Shown in pieces: positions 9,532-17,825 of a stretch of 64,000 bases of DNA (its first letter is position 1; every line of letters starts with the position of its first letter). Position numbers and translations under genes: made by a program. The notes beneath the pieces are model-generated. The model worked only from the letters and a program-made list of their open reading frames with translations. It was not told where the DNA came from and did no database searches. This DNA comes from Secundilactobacillus odoratitofui DSM 19909 = JCM 15043 (lineage in GTDB: Bacteria > Bacillota > Bacilli > Lactobacillales > Lactobacillaceae), in NCBI RefSeq assembly GCF_001434895.1, contig NZ_AZEE01000027.1, positions 29,163 through 93,162 of the forward strand. Reading direction: 5' to 3'.

Positions 9532-10311
9532 TTATTCAGTTTTATCGTCGTTATCAGCTGTTTTTTCGTCACCATCTGCTGGCGTCTCTGGCTTTGATTC
9601 AGTCGTTGATTGATCAGCATCGTCAACTGGCGACACTACCGTTGGTTCTTCATCTGACTCGTCTTCTTGAGCAGCCAAGTTAACGTAAAAGTTAGCCATG
9701 GTCTGATTCATGTATGGTACGACCCAGATAATTGGAATAATCAATACGCAGGCGATGCCCCAACCAATGAAGCTTAGCTGCATCACAAAGTATTCCCATT
9801 TATGACCGTCCATCATCTTTCGACTCAACGTGATGGCCTCTAAAAAGCCAATCTTGTGACCCTGATCCAAATAATCACGATAAATGTAGATGGCCTGTGA
9901 ATAAGCTAACCCCTTAATGATCCCAGGAACTAACAACAAAACGGACCACAAAATGGTAAAAACTGATGTAATAATCTCAAGGGCAAATGCACCCCATAAG
10001 TAAGCGCCACGGTTAAAAATCGTGAACGACTTGCTAACGGGTTCTGTGAGTTCAGCCACGCCGCGTTGTAAGTCGATCAGCACAAAACTAACCCCGACTG
10101 TGAGCAATCCGCTGATAATGCTCAATAAGCTCAAAAGGTTATAGCCAGGATTATCAACCCCAGCCCCGTTCATCCACTGCGGTACTGCAGTGACGATCAT
10201 AATAATGAAAATCGGTAAGAATAATAGCAAATAAAACCGGAAGTTACGGTCTAAAAGCTGGCGCGCATCCGCCTTAAATTGGCGACGGCGTGTTGACATG
10301 GTTTCTTCCAT
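9532..10311 (-). CDS. DUF975 family membrane protein
   Basis: This 259-residue protein starts MEETMSTRRRQFKADARQ and has about six membrane segments between residues 25 and 215, followed by an acidic hydrophilic tail rich in D and E (about 225-259). The pattern matches DUF975, a Firmicutes membrane family of unknown function. The start at 10311 is chosen because a GAGAGGAG site lies 9 bp upstream; an upstream in-frame ATG at 10329 has none. Confidence 0.8.
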   Translation of the reverse strand: MEETMSTRRRQFKADARQLLDRNFRFYLLLFLPIFIIMIVTAVPQWMNGAGVDNPGYNLLSLLSIISGLLTVGVSFVLIDLQRGVAELTEPVSKSFTIFNRGAYLWGAFALEIITSVFTILWSVLLLVPGIIKGLAYSQAIYIYRDYLDQGHKIGFLEAITLSRKMMDGHKWEYFVMQLSFIGWGIACVLIIPIIWVVPYMNQTMANFYVNLAAQEDESDEEPTVVSPVDDADQSTTESKPETPADGDEKTADNDDKTE

Positions 10312-10385
10312 CGATGTTTCTCCTCTCAATTAGAGCCTGACCTCCAGTGACCAACGTCCCCTGACACGGTGTCTCTCTGCTAAAA

Positions 10386-10414
10386 AGTATACTGATATTA
10401 CAAAAAGATGTCAA
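10386..10414 (-). promoter_or_regulatory. Promoter of the DUF975 gene
   Basis: On the minus strand a consensus -35 TTGACA and a near-consensus -10 TATACT are separated by 17 bp, about 75 bp before the gene. Confidence 0.75.
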
Positions 10415-10470
10415 TATTACACATTTTGAAACAAAGTTTACCCCTGTTGGTCGTAACGCCAGATGTACAA

Positions 10471-10508
10471 AATAACGCAATCTCTCTATCCAGAAAGATT
10501 GCGTTATT
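10471..10508 (-). terminator. Terminator of the liv operon
   Basis: AATAACGCAATCT pairs with AGATTGCGTTATT around a 12-nt loop just after the CBS-ACT gene. T-rich sequence flanks both sides. Confidence 0.75.
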
Positions 10509-10548
10509 TGGATTGGCCATTTTAAATTGAATAATTGATCCAAACCCG

Positions 10549-11199
10549 TTACTTTTCAACGCGCTGATTAACTACGAGACGAACTTCGTATCCCGCAGCT
10601 TCAAGTGCGCGTTTCACCGCGTCACCATCCGTTTTATCAACGTGCATTTCGATCATAATGGTCCCTAAATTGCGCGTGACAATCAGCGTCTGAATGTTAA
10701 ACCCGTTGTCGGCCATAATCTTACTCATCTCGTAAATCACACCGGTACGGTCATGTTCGACCATCACCTGAACAACCGTCGCGTCAACGAAATAATCGGT
10801 AATATCCAAAAAACCGTCTAAAATATCATTGGTGGTAATGATGCCCACCACTTCAGTGCCATCCATAACCGGTAAAACGCCAATATGGTTGTGCCGCATC
10901 GTTGAAATGGCATCTTCCAGCTGTGCGCTATGTTCAATCGTTTTGACGTCTTTTTCCATCACATCTTTGACCGTCATTTTATTGAAGAGATAATTCACTT
11001 CATAAATCGACAGACTAGTTGCCTTGGATGGTGACGCTTCTTGAATGATGCCCTCGGTCACAATGCCGACAAGTTTGGCACCATCAATGACCGGTAAACG
11101 ATGAATCTGGTTATCCTTCATCACGTTAATGGCCACGTTAATTTTAGTATCCGGCGAAATGGTAATCACCTTTTTAGTCATGTAATCTGCAACGCTCAT
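10549..11199 (-). CDS. CBS-CBS-ACT protein (AcuB-like), last gene of the liv operon
   Basis: The 216-residue protein contains two CBS modules (about residues 5-60 and 75-135) followed by an ACT domain (about 140-210). This is the architecture of AcuB-like proteins. CBS pairs usually bind adenine nucleotides and ACT domains usually bind amino acids. It begins 3 bp after livF, so it is cotranscribed with the BCAA importer. A role in sensing amino acid or energy state for this operon is inference; the acetoin-utilisation name of the family should not be transferred. Confidence 0.85.
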   Translation of the reverse strand: MSVADYMTKKVITISPDTKINVAINVMKDNQIHRLPVIDGAKLVGIVTEGIIQEASPSKATSLSIYEVNYLFNKMTVKDVMEKDVKTIEHSAQLEDAISTMRHNHIGVLPVMDGTEVVGIITTNDILDGFLDITDYFVDATVVQVMVEHDRTGVIYEMSKIMADNGFNIQTLIVTRNLGTIMIEMHVDKTDGDAVKRALEAAGYEVRLVVNQRVEK

Positions 11200-11202
11200 C
11201 TT

Positions 11203-11913
11203 TTAGCCTCCTAGGTATGCTTTTTGAACATCTTGATTGGCTAGCAGTTCTGCTCCGGTGCCAGACATCTTGACTTCACCACTTGCCAGCACGTAGCCGC
11301 GGTCCGCAATTGCCAACGCTTTTTTGGCGTTTTGTTCAATCAGAAGAACGGTCGTCCCCTGTTCTTTAATCGCTTCAACGATATCAAATATTTCATTGAT
11401 GAAAATTGGTGCCAATCCCATTGACGGTTCATCCAGTAACAACAACTTGGGTTTGGACATCAGTGCTCGACCCATAGCCAGCATTTGCTGTTCACCGCCT
11501 GAAAGAGTGGCTGCATCTTGATCGAGTCGTTCCTTTAAAACGGGAAACCGCTGATAGACCGCTTCAAAGCTGTCAGTCATCGATTGACGATTACTTTGCA
11601 AAAAAGCGCCCATTTGAAGATTTTCCTTTACGGACATACCCGGGAAGATATGGCGTCCTTCAGGCACTTGTGAAATGCCAGCAGCCACGATTTTGGGCGC
11701 CTTTTGTTTTTGAATTGGCTGTCCTTCGTATGTAATCGTGCCACTTGCCGGTTTTAAGAGGCCGGAAATCGTTTTTAGGATTGTAGTTTTCCCCGCCCCA
11801 TTGGCACCAATTAAAGATACGATCTCACCCTGATTGATTTCAAAGCTGACACCTTTAACGGCGTTGATCACGCCGTAGTTGACTGCCAAATCCTTCACTT
11901 CTAACATCGCCAT
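11203..11913 (-). CDS. livF: Branched-chain amino acid ABC transporter, ATP-binding protein LivF
   Basis: The 236-residue ABC ATPase carries Walker A GANGAGKTT (about residues 36-44), signature LSGGEQQMLAMGRAL (about 138-152) and Walker B LLLLDEPSMGLAP. The GLAP sequence after Walker B is typical of LivF. It couples ATP hydrolysis to import by LivH and LivM. It is 2 bp after livG and 3 bp before the CBS-ACT gene. Confidence 0.93.
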   Translation of the reverse strand: MAMLEVKDLAVNYGVINAVKGVSFEINQGEIVSLIGANGAGKTTILKTISGLLKPASGTITYEGQPIQKQKAPKIVAAGISQVPEGRHIFPGMSVKENLQMGAFLQSNRQSMTDSFEAVYQRFPVLKERLDQDAATLSGGEQQMLAMGRALMSKPKLLLLDEPSMGLAPIFINEIFDIVEAIKEQGTTVLLIEQNAKKALAIADRGYVLASGEVKMSGTGAELLANQDVQKAYLGG

Positions 11914-11915
11914 GA

Positions 11916-12695
11916 TTACGCCTCCTCGCCTAAGTATGCTTTAATAACCGCTGGATTTTGTTGAATTTGCGCCGGCGTACCTTCTGCTAACAGTGAGCCG
12001 TGATCCAACACGTAAATTCGTTCGGCCAGGTTCATGACCAGCGACATGTCATGCTCAATCAACAAAACGGTAATGTGAAACTCACGCTGAATCTGACGAA
12101 TCAGTCTTGTTAGATCAGCAGTTTCTTCAGGATTCATCCCGGCTGCCGGTTCGTCTAAAAATAGGACCTTGGGTTTCATTGCCAAACCACGGACAATCTC
12201 CAGTCGGCGCTGAATCCCGTATGGCAAATTTTTAGCCAATTTATCCACGTCGTCTTGCAGATCAAAAATCTTAAGAAGTTCAATGGCTTCCTGGCGAATC
12301 TGGGCTTCCGTTCGATAAAACTTAGGTAGTCGAAAGACTGATTGCACAAAACCTTCCTTATAATGAGCCGTCATGGCAATCAAGACGTTATCCAACACAG
12401 ACAGTTCTTTAAAGAGTCGAATATTTTGAAAAGTCCGAGCCATCCCCAAATTAGCAATTTTATAGGCCTTTTTCCCATTAAGTGGAATCGTGCCATTTGG
12501 TCCCCGAAACGTGATTGAGCCTGAACTTGGTACGATCACGCCAGTTAATAAGTTGAACAAAGTGGTTTTACCCGCCCCATTCGGCCCAATCAAGGCAACT
12601 AATTCATCGTCGTTAAGTTGCATGGTGACATCCGAAACGGCCGTCAAGCCGCCGAAATTTTTAACTAAGTCTTCTACTTTAAGTAGTGTGCTCAT
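11916..12695 (-). CDS. livG: Branched-chain amino acid ABC transporter, ATP-binding protein LivG
   Basis: The 259-residue ABC ATPase has Walker A GPNGAGKTT (about 37-45), the LivG-type helical insert with GMARTFQNIRLF (about 82-93), signature LPYGIQRRLEIVRGLA and Walker B VLFLDEPAAGMNPEET. The PAAGMNP sequence is diagnostic of LivG. Its start overlaps the livM stop by 4 bp, which implies translational coupling. Confidence 0.94.
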   Translation of the reverse strand: MSTLLKVEDLVKNFGGLTAVSDVTMQLNDDELVALIGPNGAGKTTLFNLLTGVIVPSSGSITFRGPNGTIPLNGKKAYKIANLGMARTFQNIRLFKELSVLDNVLIAMTAHYKEGFVQSVFRLPKFYRTEAQIRQEAIELLKIFDLQDDVDKLAKNLPYGIQRRLEIVRGLAMKPKVLFLDEPAAGMNPEETADLTRLIRQIQREFHITVLLIEHDMSLVMNLAERIYVLDHGSLLAEGTPAQIQQNPAVIKAYLGEEA

Positions 12696-13654
12696 GACTT
12701 GACCTCCGTCTTCGTTTTTTTAGTAAACAGGCGTTTGAATGAGAGTTCCCAAGTACCCATGATGCCAGATGGCTTGAAAATCATAATCAAAATCAAAACC
12801 ACCGCGTAAATCACCATCCGCAATGCGCCAAAATTTTGAAGCGCTGTATCGACAATCCCCAATATAATAGCAGCGACAAAACTTCCAGTGACACTGCCAA
12901 CACCACCAAGTACAACAATAATCAAAATGGCAATTGATTCCATGATGTTAAAGTTACTTGGTGCAATGGTTTGCAAGTATGAGGCTTGCATCGAACCAGC
13001 AACGGCTGCAGTTGCAGCACCAAGCACAAAGGCAGCCAGTTTCCACTTGAAAACATTGATTCCCATTGACTCAGCAGCAATTTCGTCTTCCCGAACGGCC
13101 ATTGCGGCACGACCACCACGACTGTGAATAAAGTTAACGATGATAATCGTAGTGACACAGATCATAATATAAACCACTGGCCAAGTTGCGAATTGGGGGA
13201 TGTTGAACATTCCGGAAGGTCCGTTCGTAATTTTCAAATTATTGATCACAATCCGAATAATTTCTGCAGCCCCCATCGTTGCGATAGCGAGGTAGTCCCC
13301 GCGAAGACGCAGTGTCGGAATGCCGACAACTAGCGCAGCAACAATCGCAATCACGACCCCCACGATAATTGAGACGTAAAAGGCACCTGCAGTAGGCGTT
13401 TTGCTAATGATAATGGCGGTGGCATACGCACCAACTGCCATGAACCCAGCGTGGCCCAATGAGAACTGACCAGCAAAACCAATCACAAGGTTCAAGCCAA
13501 CGGCCAAAATAATATTGATGCCGATCGTGACCAACATGTTTTCAAGAAACGAATCGATCACGCCGACTAAAATCAGTGTGTTCATCAGGTAAAAGCCAGC
13601 GACCATCAGAATGAGCCAGCAAATATTGTATTTCAAGTTTGCTTTCAAAATCAT
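12692..13654 (-). CDS. livM: Branched-chain amino acid ABC transporter permease LivM
   Basis: The 320-residue permease has 8-10 membrane segments and the LivM motifs LVIGFAGQFSLGHAGFMAVGAY (GQFSLGHAGFMAVGAYA, about residues 66-82) and LRLRGDYLAIATMG (about 117-130). It forms the channel with LivH. The ATG at 13654 is preferred over a GTG one codon earlier because an AAAAGG site lies 8 bp upstream of it. The gap to livH is 3 bp. Confidence 0.92.
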   Translation of the reverse strand: MILKANLKYNICWLILMVAGFYLMNTLILVGVIDSFLENMLVTIGINIILAVGLNLVIGFAGQFSLGHAGFMAVGAYATAIIISKTPTAGAFYVSIIVGVVIAIVAALVVGIPTLRLRGDYLAIATMGAAEIIRIVINNLKITNGPSGMFNIPQFATWPVVYIMICVTTIIIVNFIHSRGGRAAMAVREDEIAAESMGINVFKWKLAAFVLGAATAAVAGSMQASYLQTIAPSNFNIMESIAILIIVVLGGVGSVTGSFVAAIILGIVDTALQNFGALRMVIYAVVLILIMIFKPSGIMGTWELSFKRLFTKKTKTEVKS

Positions 13655-13657
13655 CAC

Positions 13658-14536
13658 CTAGACCTTTTCTTTGACGTTCTTACCGAAGATTCCGGCTGGC
13701 AATACCAATAGAATAATAATCAACACGAGATAGACAGCCGCATCCTTGTACGCAGACAGGCCGACCGATTGTACTGCGGTTTCCAATAGACCAATCAAGA
13801 AGCCCCCGAGTGAAGCCCCTGGTACGGATCCGATACCACCAACAACAGCAGCAACGAAGGCTTTGATACCGGGTGTCATGCCCATGAGTGGATCAATCGA
13901 GTTATAGTACAACCCAATCAAGACACCGGCTGCACCGGCCATTGATGAACCCAAGGCAAAGGTAAATGAAATGGTGCGGTTAATGTTGATGCCAACCAGT
14001 TCAGCTGCATCCGCATCAACAGACACGGCACGCATTGCCCGGCCCATCTTGGTTTTTTTGATGATCAGTTGCAGCAGGATCATCAAAAAACAAGCAGTAG
14101 CCAAAATCAAAATTTGAATGTTGGAAATTCGAACGCCGAAAATCGTGTAATTCACTTGTTTGATGACTTGGGGAAAGTTTCGTGTGTCGGCACCGTACAG
14201 ATACGACATGATATTTTCCAAGAAGTATGAAACCCCAATGGCGGTAATCAACGCCGTGATTCGTGGCGCGTGTCGAAGTGGTCGGTATGCTAAATACTCA
14301 ATTACAACGCCAGCCACGGCGCAGACAAACATGGCGGATACCAACGCGAAAATAAAGTTAAAATGCCAAAAGTTGATCGTGTAGTAACCCCAAAAGGCAC
14401 CTAACATGTAGATATCACCATGCGCAAAGTTAATCAATTTGATAATACCGTAGACCATGGTGTAGCCCAGTGCCAAAAGCGCGTAGATGCTTCCCAATGA
14501 CAGGCCATTTATGAGTTGTTGCAAGAGTGTAGTCAA
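13658..14536 (-). CDS. livH: Branched-chain amino acid ABC transporter permease LivH
   Basis: The 292-residue permease has the LivH hallmarks GLSLGSIYALLALGYTMVYG (about residues 10-29) and NFAHGDIYMLGAF (about 36-48). It starts with TTG, preceded by GGAGG with 8-bp spacing. It is separated from the binding-protein gene by a 123-bp spacer that holds a hairpin, a usual arrangement for expressing more binding protein than membrane parts. Confidence 0.92.
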   Translation of the reverse strand: MTTLLQQLINGLSLGSIYALLALGYTMVYGIIKLINFAHGDIYMLGAFWGYYTINFWHFNFIFALVSAMFVCAVAGVVIEYLAYRPLRHAPRITALITAIGVSYFLENIMSYLYGADTRNFPQVIKQVNYTIFGVRISNIQILILATACFLMILLQLIIKKTKMGRAMRAVSVDADAAELVGININRTISFTFALGSSMAGAAGVLIGLYYNSIDPLMGMTPGIKAFVAAVVGGIGSVPGASLGGFLIGLLETAVQSVGLSAYKDAAVYLVLIIILLVLPAGIFGKNVKEKV

Positions 14537-14560
14537 GGTGTCACCCTCCTTATGTAGTTA

Positions 14561-14650
14561 GAGTCCGTCTAAGCAGCTCTCGTCAGCCGTGGCTGATTGG
14601 TATGACTTCCAACCACTCCCAGTTGACGAGAGCCCCCTAGCAGGGAACTC
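14561..14650 (-). terminator. Intercistronic hairpin between binding-protein gene and livH
   Basis: GCTCTCGTCA (14576-14585) pairs perfectly with TGACGAGAGC (14624-14633), with an outer GAGT/ACTC closing pair. No T run follows, so it probably acts as an RNA processing or 3'-stabilising element rather than a full terminator. Confidence 0.6.
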
Positions 14651-14659
14651 TACAATCAG

Positions 14660-15856
14660 TTACTTGATTTGTGTTGAACCAACAACCTTACCGTTATTCA
14701 AGTGTTCAACAGCGATTGGCTTGTTAGCATCGTGCTTTGAGTCGATGGTGATCTTACCAGTAACGCCATCGAAGTTCTTAATTTTAGCCAAGCCGTCACG
14801 AATTTTAACTGAGTTAGCTGACTTTTCGTTTTCAATTGCTGTCTTGATCATGTAGGTTGAGTCGTAAGCCAAAGCTGAGAAGGTTGGTGCATCAGTGTGG
14901 TAACGTGCCTTATAAGCCTTCAGGAACTTAGCTGCGACTGGGTTGCTCTTGGCAACTGTTTGCGAGAATGGTGTGGTGTAGTAGATGTTTGAAGCATTCT
15001 TAGCACCAGCGATTTGAACCAATTTAGCATCGGCCATCCCATCTGAACCAACGATTGGAACGTTTAGGCCCATTTGACGTGCTTGCTTGATGATCAAACC
15101 AATTTCTGAGTAATAACCTGGTGCGTAAATTGCATCGATTTTCTTATTCTTAAATGACGTCAAGATGGCGTTGAAATCCTTGTCACCTGAAGCGAAGTAC
15201 TGCGTATCAACAACCTTACCCGTGAACTGTTTCTTAAATGCCTTAGCAAGGCCTGTCCCGTAATCAGTTGAGTTATCACCCAGAACTGCAACCCGCTTGG
15301 CCTTCAAGTTATTGGTCATAAACTTAGCAGCGGTGCCACCTTGGAAGTTGTTTTGGTAACATGCACGGAAGACGTATGGTTGGGCCTTGCCGTTCTTTTG
15401 CAACGTGAAGTTTGGATCAGTCGCCGATGGACTCAGTGCAGCAACCTTTGCCTTGGTTTCGTTAGGAATGGCTGCGGTCCCAGCGTTGGTTGTGGCCGTC
15501 CCAATGATGGCGTTGACCTTATCGTTGTTTGACAACTGGGCTGCAATTGAAGCACTGGTACTCGTTGAAGTCTTGTTATCTTTGATGATCAACTTGATCT
15601 TCTTCTTTTTACCGTTAACGTTGACGCCACCCTTATTGTTAATTTCTTTGGTGGCCATCTCGATACCTTGTTTCATTTGGTTCCCATAACCACCAGCGGC
15701 ACCGGAGAGTTCCAAGTTAACCCCGATCTTAACGGTGCTACCTGTTTGATCATTGCCTTGACTCGTTGTCTTGGCTGTTGAACACCCTGCAAAAATCGCT
15801 GCAGACATCATAATTGCTGCAATCCCAGTAACTTTCTTAATCATGCTTTTTTTCAT
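14660..15856 (-). CDS. Branched-chain amino acid ABC transporter, substrate-binding lipoprotein
   Basis: The 398-residue protein has a lipoprotein signal peptide (MKKSMIKKVTG then IFAGCS lipobox, Cys about residue 25) and a periplasmic-binding-protein type I fold. Typical segments are KIGVNLELSGAAGGYGNQMKQG (short form LELSGAAGGYGNQ, about 52-64) and GTATTNAGTAAIP near 119-131. It would capture Leu, Ile or Val at the cell surface for LivHMGF. A GTGGGAG ribosome binding site sets the start. It is the first structural gene after the attenuator at 15932-16135. Confidence 0.92.
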   Translation of the reverse strand: MKKSMIKKVTGIAAIMMSAAIFAGCSTAKTTSQGNDQTGSTVKIGVNLELSGAAGGYGNQMKQGIEMATKEINNKGGVNVNGKKKKIKLIIKDNKTSTSTSASIAAQLSNNDKVNAIIGTATTNAGTAAIPNETKAKVAALSPSATDPNFTLQKNGKAQPYVFRACYQNNFQGGTAAKFMTNNLKAKRVAVLGDNSTDYGTGLAKAFKKQFTGKVVDTQYFASGDKDFNAILTSFKNKKIDAIYAPGYYSEIGLIIKQARQMGLNVPIVGSDGMADAKLVQIAGAKNASNIYYTTPFSQTVAKSNPVAAKFLKAYKARYHTDAPTFSALAYDSTYMIKTAIENEKSANSVKIRDGLAKIKNFDGVTGKITIDSKHDANKPIAVEHLNNGKVVGSTQIK

Positions 15857-15931
15857 AAGTTTCTCCCACTTTCTGATCGTTTGTATGTAGTCTTGGCTGT
15901 CCTGGTCTTCTTCCCTCCCTCACCAGGGCAA

Positions 15932-15963
15932 TAAAAAAACCTCATCCAATAATGAATGAGGTC
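15932..15963 (-). terminator. Attenuator terminator of the liv leader
   Basis: On the minus strand ACCTCAT pairs with ATGAGGT and is followed by seven T residues, 75 bp upstream of the binding-protein gene. The 5' arm can instead pair with an upstream segment (15986-15996), giving a competing antiterminator. See the leader peptide entry. Confidence 0.85.
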
Positions 15964-15982
15964 TAAAGTCAGATTTATCATC

Positions 15983-16016
15983 AAGCCCTCATCATTAAAA
16001 ACATAAATAAGGGCTC
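15983..16016 (-). promoter_or_regulatory. liv leader: anti-antiterminator hairpin and antiterminator segment
   Basis: On the minus strand AGCCCTT (complement of 16010-16016) pairs with AGGGCTT (complement of 15983-15989). The second arm overlaps AATGATGAGG (complement of 15987-15996), which can instead pair with CCTCATTCATT of the terminator region (complement of 15951-15961) with one bulge. The three hairpins are mutually exclusive, as required for attenuation. Confidence 0.7.
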
Positions 16017-16042
16017 AACTTGTTTAATTTGTAGTATAACTA

Positions 16043-16135
16043 CTAAATTAAAGTTGCGTCCTTGGTTTTTAATAATAAGACTAAATTCTGACGAGCAGAG
16101 GTTACGTTAAATTGTTGAGTTGTTGGTGTTTTCAT
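16043..16135 (-). CDS. liv leader peptide (Leu/Val/Ile-rich attenuator ORF)
   Basis: A 30-codon ORF follows a strong AAGGAGG site with 7-bp spacing and lies between a consensus promoter and a terminator. It contains the run NLVLLLK (codons TTA GTC TTA TTA TTA) and ends DATLI, so it has Leu, Val and Ile codons placed just before the alternative hairpins. This is the design of ilv/leu leader peptides: a ribosome stalled by lack of charged tRNA would favour the antiterminator and expression of the BCAA importer. The ORF, promoter and hairpins are seen; the regulatory response is inferred. No T-box motif is present. Confidence 0.8.
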   Translation of the reverse strand: MKTPTTQQFNVTSARQNLVLLLKTKDATLI

Positions 16136-16183
16136 GGTGTAACCTCCTTGTCAGAATTTATTTTTTCTTGATTGAATGATGTT

Positions 16184-16212
16184 AGTATAATCGTAATCTC
16201 ATTTAGCGTCAA
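16184..16212 (-). promoter_or_regulatory. liv operon promoter
   Basis: On the minus strand -35 TTGACG and -10 TATACT are separated by 17 bp. Transcription would start about 40 bp before the leader peptide. Confidence 0.85.
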
Positions 16213-16304
16213 CAGTTTTTTAATATTTTTTTCATGTCCGTAAAAACAACCTGACGTGTAACCTTCAGTTTTTCGGAGTCCCTTTTGGCATATTACACCA
16301 GTCC

Positions 16305-16500
16305 GCCTCTGGCAGACAGCGAGACCGGTTGGTAGCTGTGGGACCAGTTTCAGCCACGCAAAAAACGCGTGTCTTCCGCTTCGATTCTGAGCCTCGTATA
16401 ACCCACGAGTCTCAGAATCGTCCAGTCCCACTAAGCGCTTCGCGCAAAGTGGGACTTATCACTGCTACCAACCGGTCTCGCTGACTGCACGCCGGCTTAC
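16305..16500 (+). repeat. Family B structured repeat, copy B1
   Basis: A perfect 19-bp closing stem joins 16318-16336 and 16464-16482. Inside it, in order: the conserved core TGTGGGACCAGTTTCAGCCA, a CACGC/GCGTG hairpin, a hairpin with GATTCTGAG pairing with CTCAGAATC, the linker CGTCCAG, a hairpin with AGTCCCACT pairing with AGTGGGACT and a TAAGCGC/GCGC inner helix, then TATCACTGC. It lies between the liv promoter and the 3' end of the aldo/keto reductase gene at 16664. Confidence 0.85.
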
Positions 16501-16663
16501 ATCGTGCATTATTTAACAGGCTGGATTCGATAAATATGACATTTTACCAAGCGGTTTTATTGTCTCCAATAAACAAATTAAACACCTTTCAAATCTAAAT
16601 CAAGTTGCCAAAACTACCCTGTAAGTCCACCAGAGGTAACAGCATTTACTTGACCGTTACGAC

Positions 16664-17680
16664 TTACTTTCTCGACCAATCAATCTCGCTTTGATCAGCT
16701 AAAATCGCATCAATCTGAGCCAATTCATCATCACTGAAATCTAAGTGGTTCAACGCTTTGACATTGTCCACCAGTTGTCCAGGTCGACTAGCACCCACCA
16801 AGACACAAGCTAACTCTGGTTCACGTAAGTTCCAAGCTAATGCCATTTCGGCTAACGTTTGGTTTCGTGAAGCAGCAACGTCATTTAAAGCACGCACCGT
16901 CTTAAGCGTTTGTTTCACTTGCTTAGGTTGCAAAAAAGGACTGGTTGATTTGGCTGCCCGCGAATTTTCGGGAATCCCATTCAGGTATTTATCCGTCAAC
17001 AGACCTTGGCACAGTGAGCTAAAGCCCACCGCCGCTTTATGATGGGCTTTTAGAACTGGGAACAAGTCCTGTTCAATGCCACGATTAAACATGTTATAGC
17101 GTGGTTGGTGAATCACAAACGGCGTGTGCATGTCTTCAAAGCACTTAATGATGGCTTCTGTCTGCGCGCCACTATAATTGGAAATCCCAACGTACAGCGC
17201 CTTGCCTTGACGAACTAAGCTGTCCAAGGCCTGGGCAGTCTCATACACGTTTGTGTCAGGATCTGGTCGATGACTATAGAAAATATCAACGTAATCTAAC
17301 CCTAAACGTGCCAAACTCTGATTGGCGCTGGCGATGATACTCTTGCGTGATCCCCAGTTACCGTATGGGCCATCCCACATCTCATAACCAGCTTTGCTAG
17401 CCACAACAATTTCATCACGGTAGGGTTTTAAATCAGTTGCTAAAATACGACCAAAGTTTTCCTCGGCACTACCTGGAATTGGACCATAATTATTCGCCAA
17501 ATCAAAGTAGGTAATGCCCAAATCAAAGGCTTGCTGAACAATTGCCCGTTGGTTTTCATAAGCATCAACACTACCAAAGTTGTGCCATAGTCCCAAACCA
17601 ATTGCAGATAGTTGTAGACCACTATCGCCAAGGTGGTTGTACACCATGTTGTCATATCGTTTTGAATCTGCTTGATACAT
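16664..17680 (-). CDS. Aldo/keto reductase, YghZ / GAP-reductase type
   Basis: The 338-residue protein resembles the E. coli YghZ (L-glyceraldehyde-3-phosphate reductase) group of NADPH-dependent aldo/keto reductases. Shared segments include GLGLWHNFG (about 28-36), LANNYGPIPGSAEENFGR (about 60-77; catalytic Asp and Tyr region), KAGYEMWDGPYG and YVDIFYSHRPD. In YghZ the enzyme also acts on methylglyoxal. The ATG at 17680 is chosen because GGGGGC lies 6 bp upstream. It lacks the MerR-type promoter found before the other two reductases in the window. Confidence 0.86.
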   Translation of the reverse strand: MYQADSKRYDNMVYNHLGDSGLQLSAIGLGLWHNFGSVDAYENQRAIVQQAFDLGITYFDLANNYGPIPGSAEENFGRILATDLKPYRDEIVVASKAGYEMWDGPYGNWGSRKSIIASANQSLARLGLDYVDIFYSHRPDPDTNVYETAQALDSLVRQGKALYVGISNYSGAQTEAIIKCFEDMHTPFVIHQPRYNMFNRGIEQDLFPVLKAHHKAAVGFSSLCQGLLTDKYLNGIPENSRAAKSTSPFLQPKQVKQTLKTVRALNDVAASRNQTLAEMALAWNLREPELACVLVGASRPGQLVDNVKALNHLDFSDDELAQIDAILADQSEIDWSRK

Positions 17681-17773
17681 CAAAAAGCCCCCAATATTAG
17701 TCTAGTAATCGGTTACATTATACCTTTTACAACGTGATAAACCAATCTAACAATGTTGATCAATCGTCTCATA

Positions 17774-17802
17774 TTGACACAATAACGCCGGGCACGTATA
17801 GT
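17774..17802 (+). promoter_or_regulatory. Promoter of azlCD
   Basis: TTGACA and TATAGT are separated by 17 bp, giving a transcript start about 15-20 bp before azlC, so the leader is very short and no attenuator fits. Confidence 0.8.
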
Positions 17803-17825
17803 GAATAAAGCCCTCTGATGAAAGG

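Noticed and set aside
10274..10543. 89-residue minus-strand ORF before the DUF975 gene
   Set aside because: It spans a consensus promoter and the liv terminator and overlaps the DUF975 start in another frame.
15857..16183. T-box or other riboswitch before the liv operon
   Set aside because: No T-box motif or stem I is present; a leader ORF with BCAA codons and three exclusive hairpins explains the region.
16132..16431. 99-residue minus-strand ORF overlapping the liv leader
   Set aside because: It runs through family B copy B1 and the promoter; the true coding part is the short leader peptide with its own ribosome binding site.
17681..17825. MerR-type operator before the YghZ-like reductase
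   Set aside because: I found no TAGAG-N4-CTCTA motif and no 19-bp spaced promoter there, so it was left out of the regulon.
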